Origin: Flavobacteriaceae bacterium
GTDB lineage: Bacteria > Bacteroidota > Bacteroidia > Flavobacteriales > Flavobacteriaceae
Direction: 5' to 3'
DNA: 5,628 bases
Assembly (NCBI GenBank): GCA_016765375.1
Contig: JAESQB010000236.1
Coordinates: 1 to 5,628 of the forward strand
Part shown: piece after piece, positions 1 to 5,619 of the stretch
How positions within the stretch are numbered: the stretch's first letter is position 1
Layout of the letters: each line of letters begins with the position of its first letter
Program-made: the position numbers and the translations under genes
Notes under the pieces: generated by a model
The model's database searches: none
The model's input: only the letters and a program-made list of their open reading frames with translations
Told to the model about the DNA's origin: nothing

Positions 1-41
1 ACCTGGAATATACTTTAGTTTCAGTATTAGCATTGTTTTTA

Positions 42-61
42 ATAACCAGTTAAATGGTTAT
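42..61. promoter_or_regulatory. HipB operator O1 (perfect inverted repeat)
   Basis: The site is a perfect 7-bp inverted repeat, ATAACCA - GTTAAA - TGGTTAT. It is the best of four related sites upstream of hipB and defines the consensus. The layout (short arms around an AT-rich spacer, in front of an Xre/HipB gene) matches the known E. coli HipB operator style of TATCC-N8-GGATA, but with different arm sequence. Binding by HipB is inferred. Confidence 0.6.
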
Positions 62-102
62 ATGTAATCAAATTTAATTATTCCCTTGTTTTTTATAGAT
101 GC

Positions 103-122
103 ACAACCAGTATTCTGGTCAT
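103..122. promoter_or_regulatory. HipB operator O2 (imperfect)
   Basis: This site has AACCA at 105-109 and TGGTC at 116-120 around a 6-nt spacer, and agrees with O1 at 14 of 20 positions. It begins exactly 61 bp after O1. Overlapping its right arm is a small direct repeat, GTCATTCT at 118-125 and again at 128-135 (10-bp period). Confidence 0.5.
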
Positions 123-162
123 TCTCTGTCATTCTAGATAAAAATCATTATTTTGATTCTTT

Positions 163-182
163 TTGAGAAGTTATTTGGTTAT
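163..182. promoter_or_regulatory. HipB operator O3 (weak, one intact half-site)
   Basis: The right half TGGTTAT (176-182) is intact but the left arm is degenerate. Overall it agrees with O1 at 14 of 20 positions. On its own this would not be called. It is listed because it starts 60 bp after O2 and 61 bp before O4, exactly in register with the other sites. Confidence 0.35.
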
Positions 183-208
183 TAATTAACATTTTAAAAA
201 AAAATTCT

Positions 209-216
209 TATTTTTG
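209..216 (+). promoter_or_regulatory. Probable -7 box of the hip promoter
   Basis: TATTTTTG matches the Bacteroidota -7 consensus TAnnTTTG exactly. No clear TTG -33 element sits 17-23 nt upstream (that stretch is AT-only apart from one C), so the promoter may be weak or non-standard. Transcription would start near 222-224, which puts operator O4 in the first 20 transcribed bases. That is a sensible position for repression. The leader before hipB would be only about 12-20 nt. Confidence 0.45.
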
Positions 217-223
217 TCAAATA

Positions 224-243
224 AGAACCAGATAAATGGTTAT
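224..243. promoter_or_regulatory. HipB operator O4, overlapping the hipB start codon
   Basis: AACCA (226-230) and TGGTT (237-241) flank a 6-nt spacer, and the site agrees with O1 at 18 of 20 positions. The ATG at 236 lies at the spacer/right-arm boundary and the alternative ATG at 242 lies in the end of the arm. Repressor bound here would sit just downstream of the predicted -7 box and on the translation start. Confidence 0.6.
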
Positions 244-451
244 GAATACGGAAGAATTAGGAAAAATTATAAGAGCAAGAAGGAAAGTTTTAAACTTAAC
301 TATCGGTGAATTATCTGAATATACAGGCCTTTCAAGGACCACCATTTCAGATATAGAGTTAGGAAAAACGAATCCAAGATTAGATATAATAACAGAAATA
401 TTTCGGTTCCTTAATTTAGAAATGAAAATCGAAGTAAAACAAGTTAAATGA
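236..451 (+). CDS. hipB: HipB-like Xre-family antitoxin/repressor
   Basis: This is a 71-residue helix-turn-helix protein of the Cro/C1 (HTH_3) type, filling almost the whole chain from ELGKIIRARR (about residues 7-16) to the final strand LEMKIEVK. The recognition-helix region is TGLSRTTISDIELGKTNP (about residues 30-47). The C-terminal beta strand is typical of HipB dimers, but there is no long C-terminal tail like that of E. coli HipB. The likely role is to bind the four upstream operators as a dimer, repress the operon and scaffold the HipS-HipT proteins. Its last codons overlap hipS by 4 nt (ATGA), which implies translational coupling. Two starts are possible, at 236 and at 242 (residue 3). 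No Shine-Dalgarno sequence decides between them, which is normal in Bacteroidota. Family assignment is secure; partner and operator roles are inferred. Confidence 0.9.
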   Translation: MVMNTEELGKIIRARRKVLNLTIGELSEYTGLSRTTISDIELGKTNPRLDIITEIFRFLNLEMKIEVKQVK

Positions 452-771
452 AGTTGGAAGTCATATACAAAGGAAAGCAGAAAGCTGGGGAGCTCTGGAG
501 AGATGACAAAGGCTATCATTTTATTTATGAAGATGCGTTTCTAAATGACGACAATACCAGGCCAATTTCTGTTAATATGCCGAAAAGTCAAAAAAAATAT
601 CATTCTAATGAACTCTTCCATTATTTTCAGTCAATATTAAGTGAAGGAGAGAACAGAAAAAAAATATGTAAAGCTTTAGGAATTGACATCAGTGATGATT
701 GGGGACTATTAGTATACTCATGCAGTGAAGACACAATAGGAGCAATAACAGTAAAGAAAATTGATGCCTAA
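448..771 (+). CDS. hipS: HipS-like free-standing HipA N-terminal subdomain (antitoxin candidate)
   Basis: This 107-residue protein corresponds only to N-subdomain 1 of HipA (the Couple_hipA type). Hallmarks are VIYKGKQKAGELWRDDKGYHF (residues 5-25), the RPIS turn (38-41), a helix with LFHYFQSILSEG (56-67) followed by ENR, and the closing strand GLLVYSCSEDTIGAITV (86-102). In full-length HipA this piece is fused to the kinase; here it is a separate gene between hipB and the kinase. In characterised HipBST modules the equivalent protein, HipS, rather than HipB, neutralises the kinase by packing over its active site. I infer the same here. The active-site-facing loop reads SEGENR and has no tryptophan, unlike what I recall for E. 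coli O127 HipS. It overlaps hipB by 4 nt and the kinase gene by 1 nt (TAATG), suggesting balanced, coupled translation. Confidence 0.85.
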   Translation: MKLEVIYKGKQKAGELWRDDKGYHFIYEDAFLNDDNTRPISVNMPKSQKKYHSNELFHYFQSILSEGENRKKICKALGIDISDDWGLLVYSCSEDTIGAITVKKIDA

Positions 772-1736
772 TGGGACACTGCTTTGGCTGTTTAAAGGAT
801 GATGTTAAGGGGTTCTGCTCCTCTTGTGAAAAAAGATTGTTTAATAGGTCTAAAATCAATCCACAACTCAATTTTAATTGGGAGGATATTTCGAAAGTTA
901 TTGATGGTTATCCTGCAGGATTCAGTATATCAGGTGTGCAAACAAAAGGATTTATTGGAAAAGCAACAGGTACCGAATTATCCCCAATCCTCGCTAACAA
1001 TAAAAACTCAATATATATAATTAAACCCATGCTTTCGAGGCTCGATTCACCTTCAGATTCGCCTGCCAATGAGCACCTTACCATGCAAATGGCAAAACAA
1101 CTATACAGTATAAGAACTGCAGAATGTTGTTTCATGAAATTTGCTAATGGAACCCCTGTATATATAACAAGAAGATTTGATTATAACAAAGATGAAGAAA
1201 AGTTAAATCAAGAAGATTTCGCTTCAGTACTTAAAGCGAAGAAGGACAATGACGGAAGGTACAAGTACATTGCCAAAACTTATGAAGATTTTGGAGATGT
1301 TCTTTCTCCTTTGAATAAGGTAGAGTTCATTAGAATTCTAATTTTTAACTTTCTCACAGGTAATGGAGATGCACACCTAAAAAACTTCTCTTTATTAGAA
1401 ACCCCTGATGGTGATATGCAACTTTCTCCTTCATATGACCTAATGAACACGAAGATACATGTTAATGATTCACCTATCGCATTAAATCTGTTCAGAGAAC
1501 TTGAAAGAACCAGTTTGCCAAGAGGTCAAGCTTATTCATATACAATGAATGATTTTATCGAATTAGGCAAACGATTTGGTTTAAGTGATAGGCTGCTTAA
1601 AAAAATTGTAAAGGAATTTGAAGGCACAGAGAATAAAATAAAAGAAATGATAAACAAATCCTTTCTGTCAAACAAGGCCAAGAAAAAGTATTTGGAAACT
1701 ATTGAGAAGAATTTTGTGCAGCTTTTCTCGAATTAG
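771..1736 (+). CDS. hipT: HipT/HipA-family serine-threonine kinase toxin
   Basis: This is a 321-residue HipA-type kinase without the N-terminal subdomain, so it is short like HipT (HipA is about 440). Visible landmarks are a Gly-rich loop FSISGVQTK (51-59) with Ser52 and Ser54, which matches the Ser-Ile-Ser autophosphorylation motif of HipT; Lys85 in YIIKP, the likely ATP-binding lysine; NEH at 100-102; the catalytic loop GDAHLKNFS with Asp200; and the metal-binding YDL with Asp223. Known relatives phosphorylate aminoacyl-tRNA synthetases (GltX for HipA, TrpS for HipT), causing growth arrest. The target here cannot be read from sequence. The first 20 residues hold Cys4-x2-Cys7-x8-Cys16-x2-Cys19, a possible zinc knuckle absent from E. 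coli HipT as I recall it. All core catalytic residues are present, so the kinase looks active. It starts on the hipS stop (TAATG) and is probably made by reinitiation. Confidence 0.9.
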   Translation: MGHCFGCLKDDVKGFCSSCEKRLFNRSKINPQLNFNWEDISKVIDGYPAGFSISGVQTKGFIGKATGTELSPILANNKNSIYIIKPMLSRLDSPSDSPANEHLTMQMAKQLYSIRTAECCFMKFANGTPVYITRRFDYNKDEEKLNQEDFASVLKAKKDNDGRYKYIAKTYEDFGDVLSPLNKVEFIRILIFNFLTGNGDAHLKNFSLLETPDGDMQLSPSYDLMNTKIHVNDSPIALNLFRELERTSLPRGQAYSYTMNDFIELGKRFGLSDRLLKKIVKEFEGTENKIKEMINKSFLSNKAKKKYLETIEKNFVQLFSN

Positions 1737-1738
1737 GG

Positions 1739-1897
1739 ATTTGTCAAACCAAAAAGCCCCATGGTATCGCTGTTAAAGGGTTTCTGAATAACACAATGTA
1801 TAATGCATATACACCCTTCGGGATGCAAACGCACCATAGATTAACCGTTATCATTCATTTTGACCAACCAATAATAAATGATAAAATTCTATCATAA
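1739..1897 (+). other. Intergenic stretch with an unexplained open frame, possible gene remnant
   Basis: The gap between hipT and the next gene (1737-2000) has one frame free of stops from 1706 to a TAA at 1895-1897. Its only early ATG is at 1796 (33 codons). The translation past hipT includes KKPHGIAVKGFL and NAYTPFGMQTHHRLT, which has the texture of real protein rather than random AT-rich DNA, and GC is higher here than in the following 100 bases. I do not recognise it. It may be a decayed gene end, a small protein, or chance. A short TGCAT/ATGCA hairpin with an inner CCC-TTC-GGG lies at about 1803-1826. No convincing U-tailed terminator follows hipT. Confidence 0.25.
1878..1895. promoter_or_regulatory. 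Small inverted repeat upstream of the lipoprotein gene
   Basis: ATGATA - AAATTC - TATCAT is a perfect 6-bp inverted repeat with a 6-nt spacer, about 105 bp before the lipoprotein start. It could be an operator or a weak hairpin. A -7-like TAGTTTTA (1969-1976) lies between it and the ATG but lacks the final G of TAnnTTTG and has no -33 partner. Nothing else in 1900-2000 stands out. Confidence 0.2.
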
Positions 1898-2000
1898 AAA
1901 TAGGATACACACTTAAAGCACAAAACAAGAAAATATTTCAAAACGCTACTGATGTATTAATATTTTTATAGTTTTATTCAATTAAAAACCATTACGACCA

Positions 2001-3677
2001 ATGAGATACCTTATAACTATTCTGTTCCTTTACTTTTCACTTTTGAGTTGTGATAAGCAGGAAAATGTGACAAATCACGAAAAGAAAACTTTCAAAGTTA
2101 GTAAATATGAAGATTTAGTTACATTATTTACAGAATGGCGTTCGTTTGAAAGACCACCATCTCGAGATGGAGCGCCAGATTATACCTCAAAAACTTTTGA
2201 AAAAAGATGGCCTGAATTTAAAGATCTAAAAACCCAATTAAAGTCTATTGATACAAGCTCTTGGTCTATTCCAAATCAGATTGATTGGGTTATTGTTTTG
2301 GCAGAAATGAATGGCTACGATTTTAACCATCGCATTTTAAAACCTTGGGTTCGTGATCCTGCATTTTATAAGTCGGTTTGGACTTCTAAGAGTGATGTTC
2401 CGGCTCATGAAGGTCCAACACATCACGGTATAACAGAGCTATGGACGTATAAGTTTCCATTATCGATTGAAGAAAGGACACGATTATTAAGCGATTTAAA
2501 GGTTATTTCGCCACTCAACAAACAGGCCAAACTAAACCTAAGGGGTAATGCAAAAGAATTATGGATTACTGGAATTAGAGATATCCAAAGGCAAAGTGTG
2601 GTTCTTAACAATTTAAAAGGGCAGTCTGACATAAAGGATGATGCAGAAGTCGTATCAATTATCGAAGATGCAATTGCTTCCACCGATGATTTGGTGTCCT
2701 GGTTACAAACTCAATCCAAATTAAAAACGGGTCCTTCAGGTATTGGAAAAGACAACTATACCTGGTACCTGCAAAATGTACACCTCGTGCCTTTAACCTG
2801 GGAAGAAGAAGTGATGATTTTGAAACGCGAATTGGCTCGCGCCTGGTCCTCTTTAAAATTAGAAGAACACAGAAACAGAAACCTTCCCAAACTCATTGAT
2901 GCCAATTCGCCTGAGGCCTTTAACAAGCTGGCCGAAACTGCTGTACAAAGTCTTATGAACTTTCTGGACAAGCAAGACATTATGATTGTAAAGCCTTATT
3001 TCGAACCTGCATTACGTCAACATTTAGTCGGATACGTCCCTAAAGAGAAGCGCAATTTTTTTTTAATAGGAATGCATTATGACCCTAGGCCATTATATTC
3101 TCATTTTTACCATTGGTTTGAATTGGCTAGAATGGATAATGAGCCTCATAAAAGTGAAATTAGAAGAGGTTCACTATTATACAATATTTTTGATTCCAGG
3201 AATGAAGGTACTGCCACTGCGGTTGAAGAACTATTTATGCAAGCTGGTTTATATGATGATAGCCCAAGAACCAGAGAAATTGTTTACATTATGATTGCCC
3301 AACGTGCTGCACGAGGCTTAGGTTCTTTATATGCACATGCTAATGAAATGACTATGGAACAAGCAGGAAGCATTCACTCTGAATACACACCTCGTGGTTG
3401 GATGAAAACCGAAAAAGAATTACTCATTTTTGAACAGCATTTGTATTTACGCCAACCCGGCTATGGAACAAGTTATATTACTGGAAAATACCTTTTAGAA
3501 AATGCTATGGCAGAATATGGGAGACTGAAAGAACGGCAAAATCAACCCTTCGTTCTTAAAGATTTTTTTGATACCTTAAACAGTATTGGTAATATTCCTA
3601 TTGCACTTGCACATTGGCAAATGACGGGCTCAAATATGCATCTGAATAGTATTAAAAATGAAATTTTCAGACCATAA
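2001..3677 (+). CDS. Divergent DUF885-like lipoprotein
   Basis: This is a 558-residue exported protein. Residues 1-16 form a hydrophobic signal ending in a lipobox (LLS-Cys17), so the mature protein should be lipid-anchored at the envelope, facing the periplasm or outside. The body resembles DUF885 proteins (putative zinc metallopeptidases): [14 protein letters not shown] (244-257), a following TWEEE segment, [11 protein letters not shown] (401-411) in place of the family's EGWA.YAE, the [11 protein letters not shown] and [11 protein letters not shown] helices, and [13 protein letters not shown] (484-496) near the C terminus. The canonical HExxPGHH site is not seen. The aligned region reads HWFELARM (from His371) and then EPHKSE (381-386), so metal ligands may be rearranged or lost. 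Substrate is unknown. The start at 2001 is supported by the signal peptide; there is no Shine-Dalgarno. A possible small ORF overlaps the stop codon. Confidence 0.75.
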   Translation: MRYLITILFLYFSLLSCDKQENVTNHEKKTFKVSKYEDLVTLFTEWRSFERPPSRDGAPDYTSKTFEKRWPEFKDLKTQLKSIDTSSWSIPNQIDWVIVLAEMNGYDFNHRILKPWVRDPAFYKSVWTSKSDVPAHEGPTHHGITELWTYKFPLSIEERTRLLSDLKVISPLNKQAKLNLRGNAKELWITGIRDIQRQSVVLNNLKGQSDIKDDAEVVSIIEDAIASTDDLVSWLQTQSKLKTGPSGIGKDNYTWYLQNVHLVPLTWEEEVMILKRELARAWSSLKLEEHRNRNLPKLIDANSPEAFNKLAETAVQSLMNFLDKQDIMIVKPYFEPALRQHLVGYVPKEKRNFFLIGMHYDPRPLYSHFYHWFELARMDNEPHKSEIRRGSLLYNIFDSRNEGTATAVEELFMQAGLYDDSPRTREIVYIMIAQRAARGLGSLYAHANEMTMEQAGSIHSEYTPRGWMKTEKELLIFEQHLYLRQPGYGTSYITGKYLLENAMAEYGRLKERQNQPFVLKDFFDTLNSIGNIPIALAHWQMTGSNMHLNSIKNEIFRP

Positions 3678-3802
3678 TGAACGAAAGCTTAACCAAACCG
3701 TTACCAACTCGTAAAAATAAAATGCCTGTAAGTACCATAAACACAAATACAAAGAAACTAGAAACTAAGAATTTAAAAACATCCTATCGCGATCACAAAT
3801 AA
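3677..3802 (+). CDS. Possible 41-residue basic small protein
   Basis: An ATG overlaps the lipoprotein stop by 1 nt (TAATG, the same arrangement as hipS/hipT) and opens a 41-codon frame that ends with TAA at 3800-3802, precisely at the foot of the terminator stem. The product (begins [15 protein letters not shown], ends SYRDHK) is rich in Lys, Thr and Asn, has no hydrophobic segment and is likely disordered. I recognise no family. The stop/start overlap and the fit before the terminator argue for a real reading frame. Against it are the low complexity and the AT-rich context, in which a frame of this length can occur by chance. Confidence 0.35.
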   Translation: MNESLTKPLPTRKNKMPVSTINTNTKKLETKNLKTSYRDHK

Positions 3803-3831
3803 AGTCTTGTCAGAAATGATGAAACTTTTTT
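3801..3831 (+). terminator. Intrinsic terminator after the lipoprotein gene
   Basis: The stem pairs AAAGTCTTGTCA (3801-3812) with TGATGAAACTTT (3817-3828) around a GAAA tetraloop (3813-3816). It has twelve positions with one C-A mismatch and two G-U pairs, and a run of six T runs through 3831. The stable GNRA-type loop and U-tract support a real + strand terminator. A degenerate copy of the same element is found after the symporter gene. Confidence 0.7.
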
Positions 3832-3871
3832 GGTTTTATAGGGTTTTTAATATCAATTCAAAAGCATTCAA

Positions 3872-3886
3872 AAAATCAATTTGCTT
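3872..3886 (+). repeat. 15-nt dispersed repeat, copy 1
   Basis: AAAATCAATTTGCTT occurs here and again, identically and in the same orientation, at 5383-5397 downstream of the symporter. It lies about 40 nt after the first terminator element, whereas copy 2 lies about 28 nt before the second. Function unknown. Confidence 0.5.
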
Positions 3887-4068
3887 CGTTTTCAGGACAG
3901 AGTGTAAACCTTACCTTTTTCAATAAATATTTGTTTCAAATACAGACTAAAACAACAAAGACCATCCATTTTCAAACACCTTATATTATTATTTTCTATA
4001 TTTCTTGGAAAATAGTTACCTTAGATGAGGTGAAGCCGACGCGTTTTGCCCATACTTTTCAATGGTTT

Positions 4069-4083
4069 TGTAAAAAGTTTACA
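4069..4083. promoter_or_regulatory. Candidate operator upstream of the symporter
   Basis: TGTAAA - AAG - TTTACA is a perfect 6-bp inverted repeat with a 3-nt centre, ending 26 bp before the symporter ATG. It is in the right place to bind a dimeric regulator, but I cannot name one, and short palindromes of this kind also arise by chance in AT-rich DNA. Confidence 0.3.
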
Positions 4084-4109
4084 CACATAACACACTTACA
4101 TTTACTTAT

Positions 4110-5348
4110 ATGAAAAAAATTGAACTTCACTGGCAAATACTTATAGCTATTATTTTAGCAATAGTGTTTGGACTATTTTTTGCAGATTATGTATTGTATG
4201 TATCTTGGATGGGAGAGCTGTTTATGAAAAGTTTGAAAATGATTGTAGCCCCATTAATACTGACATCAATAGCCTCGGGTGTAGCTAATATTGGAAGTGG
4301 TGGAAATTTAGGGAAGCTAGGATTTAAAACCATTTCCTATTATTTACTTACAAGTATGTTGGCAATTACCACGGGTTTATTCATGGTTAATTTAATACAA
4401 CCTGGTACAGGTGCCGATTTAGGTTTGGTTCAAGAGGTTGAGGGCTTGAGTGTTGCTACTGAGTCTTTTGGGGATACCTTAATTAATATTATTCCTGAAA
4501 ATATTTTTGAAGCATTTGCAAATAATCAAATGTTATCCATTATTTTCTTTGCCTTATTAGTTGGTTTTTTTATAACCAGTTTGAAAGAAAAAAATAAAAC
4601 CTTTTTACTTAATACTGTAAATTCTGGCTTTGAATTGATGATGAAAATTACAACCTTCATTATCATGTTTACCCCCTATGGCGTTTTTGGTATTATTGCA
4701 GTAACTGTAGCAGAACAATCTGAAGATACAGCTGCATTAATAGGAATCTCTAAGCGATTAGGATTGTATATGATAACCGTACTTTTAGCACTCATAATAC
4801 ATGCTCTTATTGTTCTTCCTTTGATTTTAAAATTTTTAGCAAAAGTAAAACCCCAGTTACATTTAAAATCAATGTCTATTCCATTACTAACTGCTTTCTC
4901 CACTTCATCCTCTTCGGCTACACTGCCTTTGACTATGGAAGCCATCGAAAATAAAGCAGGAGTGTCCAATAAAATAACCAGCTTTGTTCTTCCACTTGGA
5001 GCTACAATTAACATGGATGGTACAGCGCTTTATGAATGTATTGCAGCTATGTTTATCGCTCAGGCATATGGGATAGAATTAAGTTTTATAGAACAAATTT
5101 TTGTAGTTGCTACATCGCTTCTTGCTTCTATTGGTGCAGCAGGAATACCCATGGCTGGACTCGTAATGATTTCAGTTGTCTTAACTGCTGTTGGCTTGCC
5201 GCTCGAAGGAATAGGTTTAATATTAGCTGTTGATAGGATTCTGGATATGTTTAGAACGGCAGTAAATGTTTGGAGTGACAGCTGTGGGTCTGTTCTTATT
5301 GCTAAATCAGAAGGGGAGGTGCTAAATTATTCTAAGGTGAAGTCCTGA
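4110..5348 (+). CDS. Dicarboxylate/amino acid:cation symporter (glutamate/aspartate type)
   Basis: This 412-residue inner-membrane transporter of the SDF/DAACS family (GltPh, GltP/GltT, DctA, EAAT) is full length. Six hydrophobic helices (about 8-27, 41-61, 75-97, 141-160, 178-200, 215-242) precede the transport core. The core consists of hairpin HP1 with STSSSSATLP (264-273), TM7 with NMDGT (301-305), HP2 with GAAGIP (342-347), and TM8 with Asp375, Asp379, Arg382, Thr383, Asn386 and Asp390. These TM8 residues align with GltPh D390, D394, R397, T398, N401 and D405 at a constant offset of 15, so substrate amino/carboxylate and Na+ ligands are conserved. This points to Na+-coupled uptake of glutamate or aspartate; C4-dicarboxylates are less likely. 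Glu309 replaces GltPh Gln318, as in EAATs. The gene looks monocistronic, with no Shine-Dalgarno before the ATG. Confidence 0.93.
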   Translation: MKKIELHWQILIAIILAIVFGLFFADYVLYVSWMGELFMKSLKMIVAPLILTSIASGVANIGSGGNLGKLGFKTISYYLLTSMLAITTGLFMVNLIQPGTGADLGLVQEVEGLSVATESFGDTLINIIPENIFEAFANNQMLSIIFFALLVGFFITSLKEKNKTFLLNTVNSGFELMMKITTFIIMFTPYGVFGIIAVTVAEQSEDTAALIGISKRLGLYMITVLLALIIHALIVLPLILKFLAKVKPQLHLKSMSIPLLTAFSTSSSSATLPLTMEAIENKAGVSNKITSFVLPLGATINMDGTALYECIAAMFIAQAYGIELSFIEQIFVVATSLLASIGAAGIPMAGLVMISVVLTAVGLPLEGIGLILAVDRILDMFRTAVNVWSDSCGSVLIAKSEGEVLNYSKVKS

Positions 5349-5382
5349 CATTAAATATATAGCATTTTTAATTTACGAGATT

Positions 5383-5397
5383 AAAATCAATTTGCTT
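5383..5397 (+). repeat. 15-nt dispersed repeat, copy 2
   Basis: This is an identical copy of AAAATCAATTTGCTT at 3872-3886. The two copies flank the symporter gene in direct orientation. Confidence 0.5.
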
Positions 5398-5425
5398 AAT
5401 TTGATCCTATTACGATTGCAATTGA

Positions 5426-5460
5426 GGTCTCATCAGAAATGAAGCGTTCTTTTGGTTTTA
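5426..5460 (+). repeat. Degenerate second copy of the terminator element, downstream of the symporter
   Basis: The segment shares TCAGAAATGA and the downstream TTTTGGTTTTA with the terminator at 3801-3838, plus a GTCT start. Here the 3' arm has changed (AAGCGTTC), so the stem pairs poorly beyond the first three base pairs around the GAAA loop. It may be a weakened terminator of the symporter gene or a decayed copy of a family of terminator-like repeats. Confidence 0.45.
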
Positions 5461-5576
5461 CAAATTACTAAAAATAGTGTATTGAGCTAAGTGAAAAACC
5501 GAAAGAAAGTACTTTTAATAGTCTTACTTATCAAACAAGAGCCTTTATCAAACAGCTGAGAAAATAATTTTAACCT

Positions 5577-5619
5577 AAAAAAAATCTTAAATTTATCGGA
5601 CACTAATAAAATTAAGATT
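5577..5619 (-). terminator. Long AT-rich hairpin, probable minus-strand terminator
   Basis: AATCTTAAATTTAT (5583-5596) pairs with ATAAAATTAAGATT (5606-5619) over 14 positions with a single A-A mismatch and a 9-nt loop CGGACACTA. Eight A residues at 5577-5584 become a U-tract when read on the minus strand, so the element would end a convergent gene lying to the right of the window. On the + strand it could act only as a hairpin. A transposon end is an alternative reading. Confidence 0.5.

Larger units (their letters stand above)
3832..4109 (+). other. Intergenic leader of the symporter gene
   Basis: About 280 bp without a supported gene lie between the terminator and the symporter. It carries a 15-nt sequence (3872-3886) repeated after the symporter and a palindrome at 4069-4083. 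A 60-codon frame from a TTG at 3931 runs to the symporter start, but its translation looks like shadow sequence. Partial -7-like boxes occur (TACCTTAG at 4017, TACTTTTC at 4053) but none is an exact TAnnTTTG with a properly spaced TTG, so I do not call a promoter. Confidence 0.4.

Noticed and set aside
217..519. 100-codon minus-strand frame opposite hipB
   Set aside because: It is antisense to hipB and the start of hipS, both recognised by family motifs; no supporting features.
1801..1830. TGCAT...ATGCA hairpin as hipT terminator
   Set aside because: The inner stem is interrupted by an unpaired ATACA and there is no T-run after it, so it does not look like an intrinsic terminator.
3079..3294. 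71-codon + strand frame inside the lipoprotein gene
   Set aside because: It is an alternative frame of a well-supported gene, with no independent start signal or domain.
3931..4113. 60-codon frame starting at TTG and overlapping the symporter ATG
   Set aside because: It has a non-ATG start and a low-complexity His/Ile/Thr/Phe-rich translation with no recognisable domain, and no homology can be claimed. The overlap with the symporter start appears accidental.
4676..5014. 112-codon minus-strand frame
   Set aside because: It lies wholly inside the symporter gene, opposite conserved HP1/TM7 coding sequence, and its translation is typical antisense shadow.
5528..5554. Direct repeat TTATCAAACA (17-bp period)
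   Set aside because: Only two 10-nt copies (5528-5537, 5545-5554) in AT-rich DNA; too little for an array or an attachment site.
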